DNA from: WHSW01 sp963842795
Lineage (GTDB): Bacteria; Actinomycetota; Thermoleophilia; Solirubrobacterales; 70-9
DNA: 64,000 nucleotides
NCBI GenBank assembly: GCA_963842795.1
Contig: CAWJHV010000008.1
Span: 43,917 to 107,916 of the forward strand
Direction of reading: 5' to 3'
The notes beneath the pieces were generated by a model. The model was given only the letters and a program-made list of their open reading frames with translations. It searched no databases and was not told where the DNA came from. Positions 63,830 to 64,000 of this stretch are shown here, piece by piece (within the stretch, counting starts at the first letter, position 1; each line of letters begins with the position of its first letter). The translations under genes were made by a program, and so were the position numbers.

Positions 63830-64000
63830 TCAGACCTCCGCGTAGCTGATCGAGGCTACCCACTTGGTGCAGTGGACCCCCGGGGCCGCGGGCACTATCA
63901 CCCTCGCCGGAAAGCCGTGATCGAGCGAGAGGTCGACCCCGTTTACGCGCAGCGCCAGCAGCGAGGCCGGGTTAGCGACCTGACCGTCGCTGAACGTCGC
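63830..64000 (-). CDS. C-terminal end of a sulfite-oxidase-like molybdopterin oxidoreductase
   Basis: The last 56 codons of a gene that enters from beyond the window. The sequence has the late motifs of the SuoX/MsrP-type fold: NPASLLALRVNGVDLSLDHGFPARVIVP and HCTKWVASISY (typical form is a Gly-Tyr/Lys-Trp pair near the C-terminus). Such enzymes use a Mo-pterin cofactor to oxidise or reduce sulfur compounds. The start, cofactor cysteine and any signal peptide lie outside the window. Confidence 0.8.
   Translation of the reverse strand, partial: ATFSDGQVANPASLLALRVNGVDLSLDHGFPARVIVPAAPGVHCTKWVASISYAEV

Overview
The window is very GC-rich and densely coded. It looks like chromosomal DNA of a deep-branching, monoderm actinobacterium, most likely Thermoleophilia/Solirubrobacterales. 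The reasons are actinobacterial-style genes (SigG-like ECF factor, MASE1-SpoIIE phosphatase, YrdB, DUF1684), a complete PilMNO-type type IV pilus (T4P) system without an outer-membrane secretin, a secreted protein family typical of that group (N-terminus MRRLRPTP), and probable leaderless genes with TANNNT about 6-7 bases before the start codon. The taxon is inferred from gene content only.

Layout. (1) 1-12.7 kb, minus strand: a T4P operon read from pilA through three minor pilins, the prepilin peptidase, pilM, pilN, pilO and a PilP-position protein into a giant RTX-repeat secreted protein, ending at chorismate synthase (aroC, cut by the window edge). The pilA leader carries a class-I (GEMM) cyclic-di-GMP riboswitch, preceded directly by a sigma-28/WhiG-like promoter. 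(2) 12.7-20.2 kb: mixed accessory genes (cupredoxin-like protein, metallo-hydrolase, ornithine aminotransferase, two secreted hydrolases, HD protein, TatA). (3) 20.1-31 kb, minus strand: mnmA fusion, alaS, ruvX, mltG, aroE, pilB, pilT, pilC. The alaS-ruvX-mltG-aroE ... pilD ... aroC order is an old actinobacterial arrangement, and the T4P genes sit inside it. (4) 31-39.8 kb: thioredoxin-fold protein with a long structured-looking leader, membrane protein, aspS, a secreted M36 metalloprotease and hisS. (5) 39.8-55.4 kb: SpoIIE phosphatase, metallo-hydrolase, glutamate formiminotransferase, M29-type peptidase, secreted PHP hydrolase, a GGDEF plus HD-GYP protein, GH31 and GH3 glycosidases, hemerythrin and a lipoprotein. 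(6) 55.5-60.3 kb: a tRNA (CAU) followed by a less tidy region with an antiporter, an ArsR/SRPBCC pair, a broken SRPBCC gene, a frameshifted ECF sigma gene and a cupin. (7) 60.3-64 kb: two-component system, Cys/Met-metabolism PLP enzyme, membrane protein and the end of a sulfite-oxidase-like molybdoenzyme.

How it fits together. PilB and PilT (extension and retraction ATPases), PilC, PilMNO, PilD and four (pre)pilins make an essentially complete retractable monoderm pilus. The main pilin gene appears to be under c-di-GMP control at the RNA level (riboswitch). If a WhiG-type sigma factor reads the promoter, it may also be controlled at the initiation level through the known c-di-GMP-dependent anti-sigma RsiG. 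The same window encodes a candidate c-di-GMP synthase/hydrolase. The RTX protein lies 17 bases behind the last pilus gene, which suggests a surface adhesin made together with the pilus.
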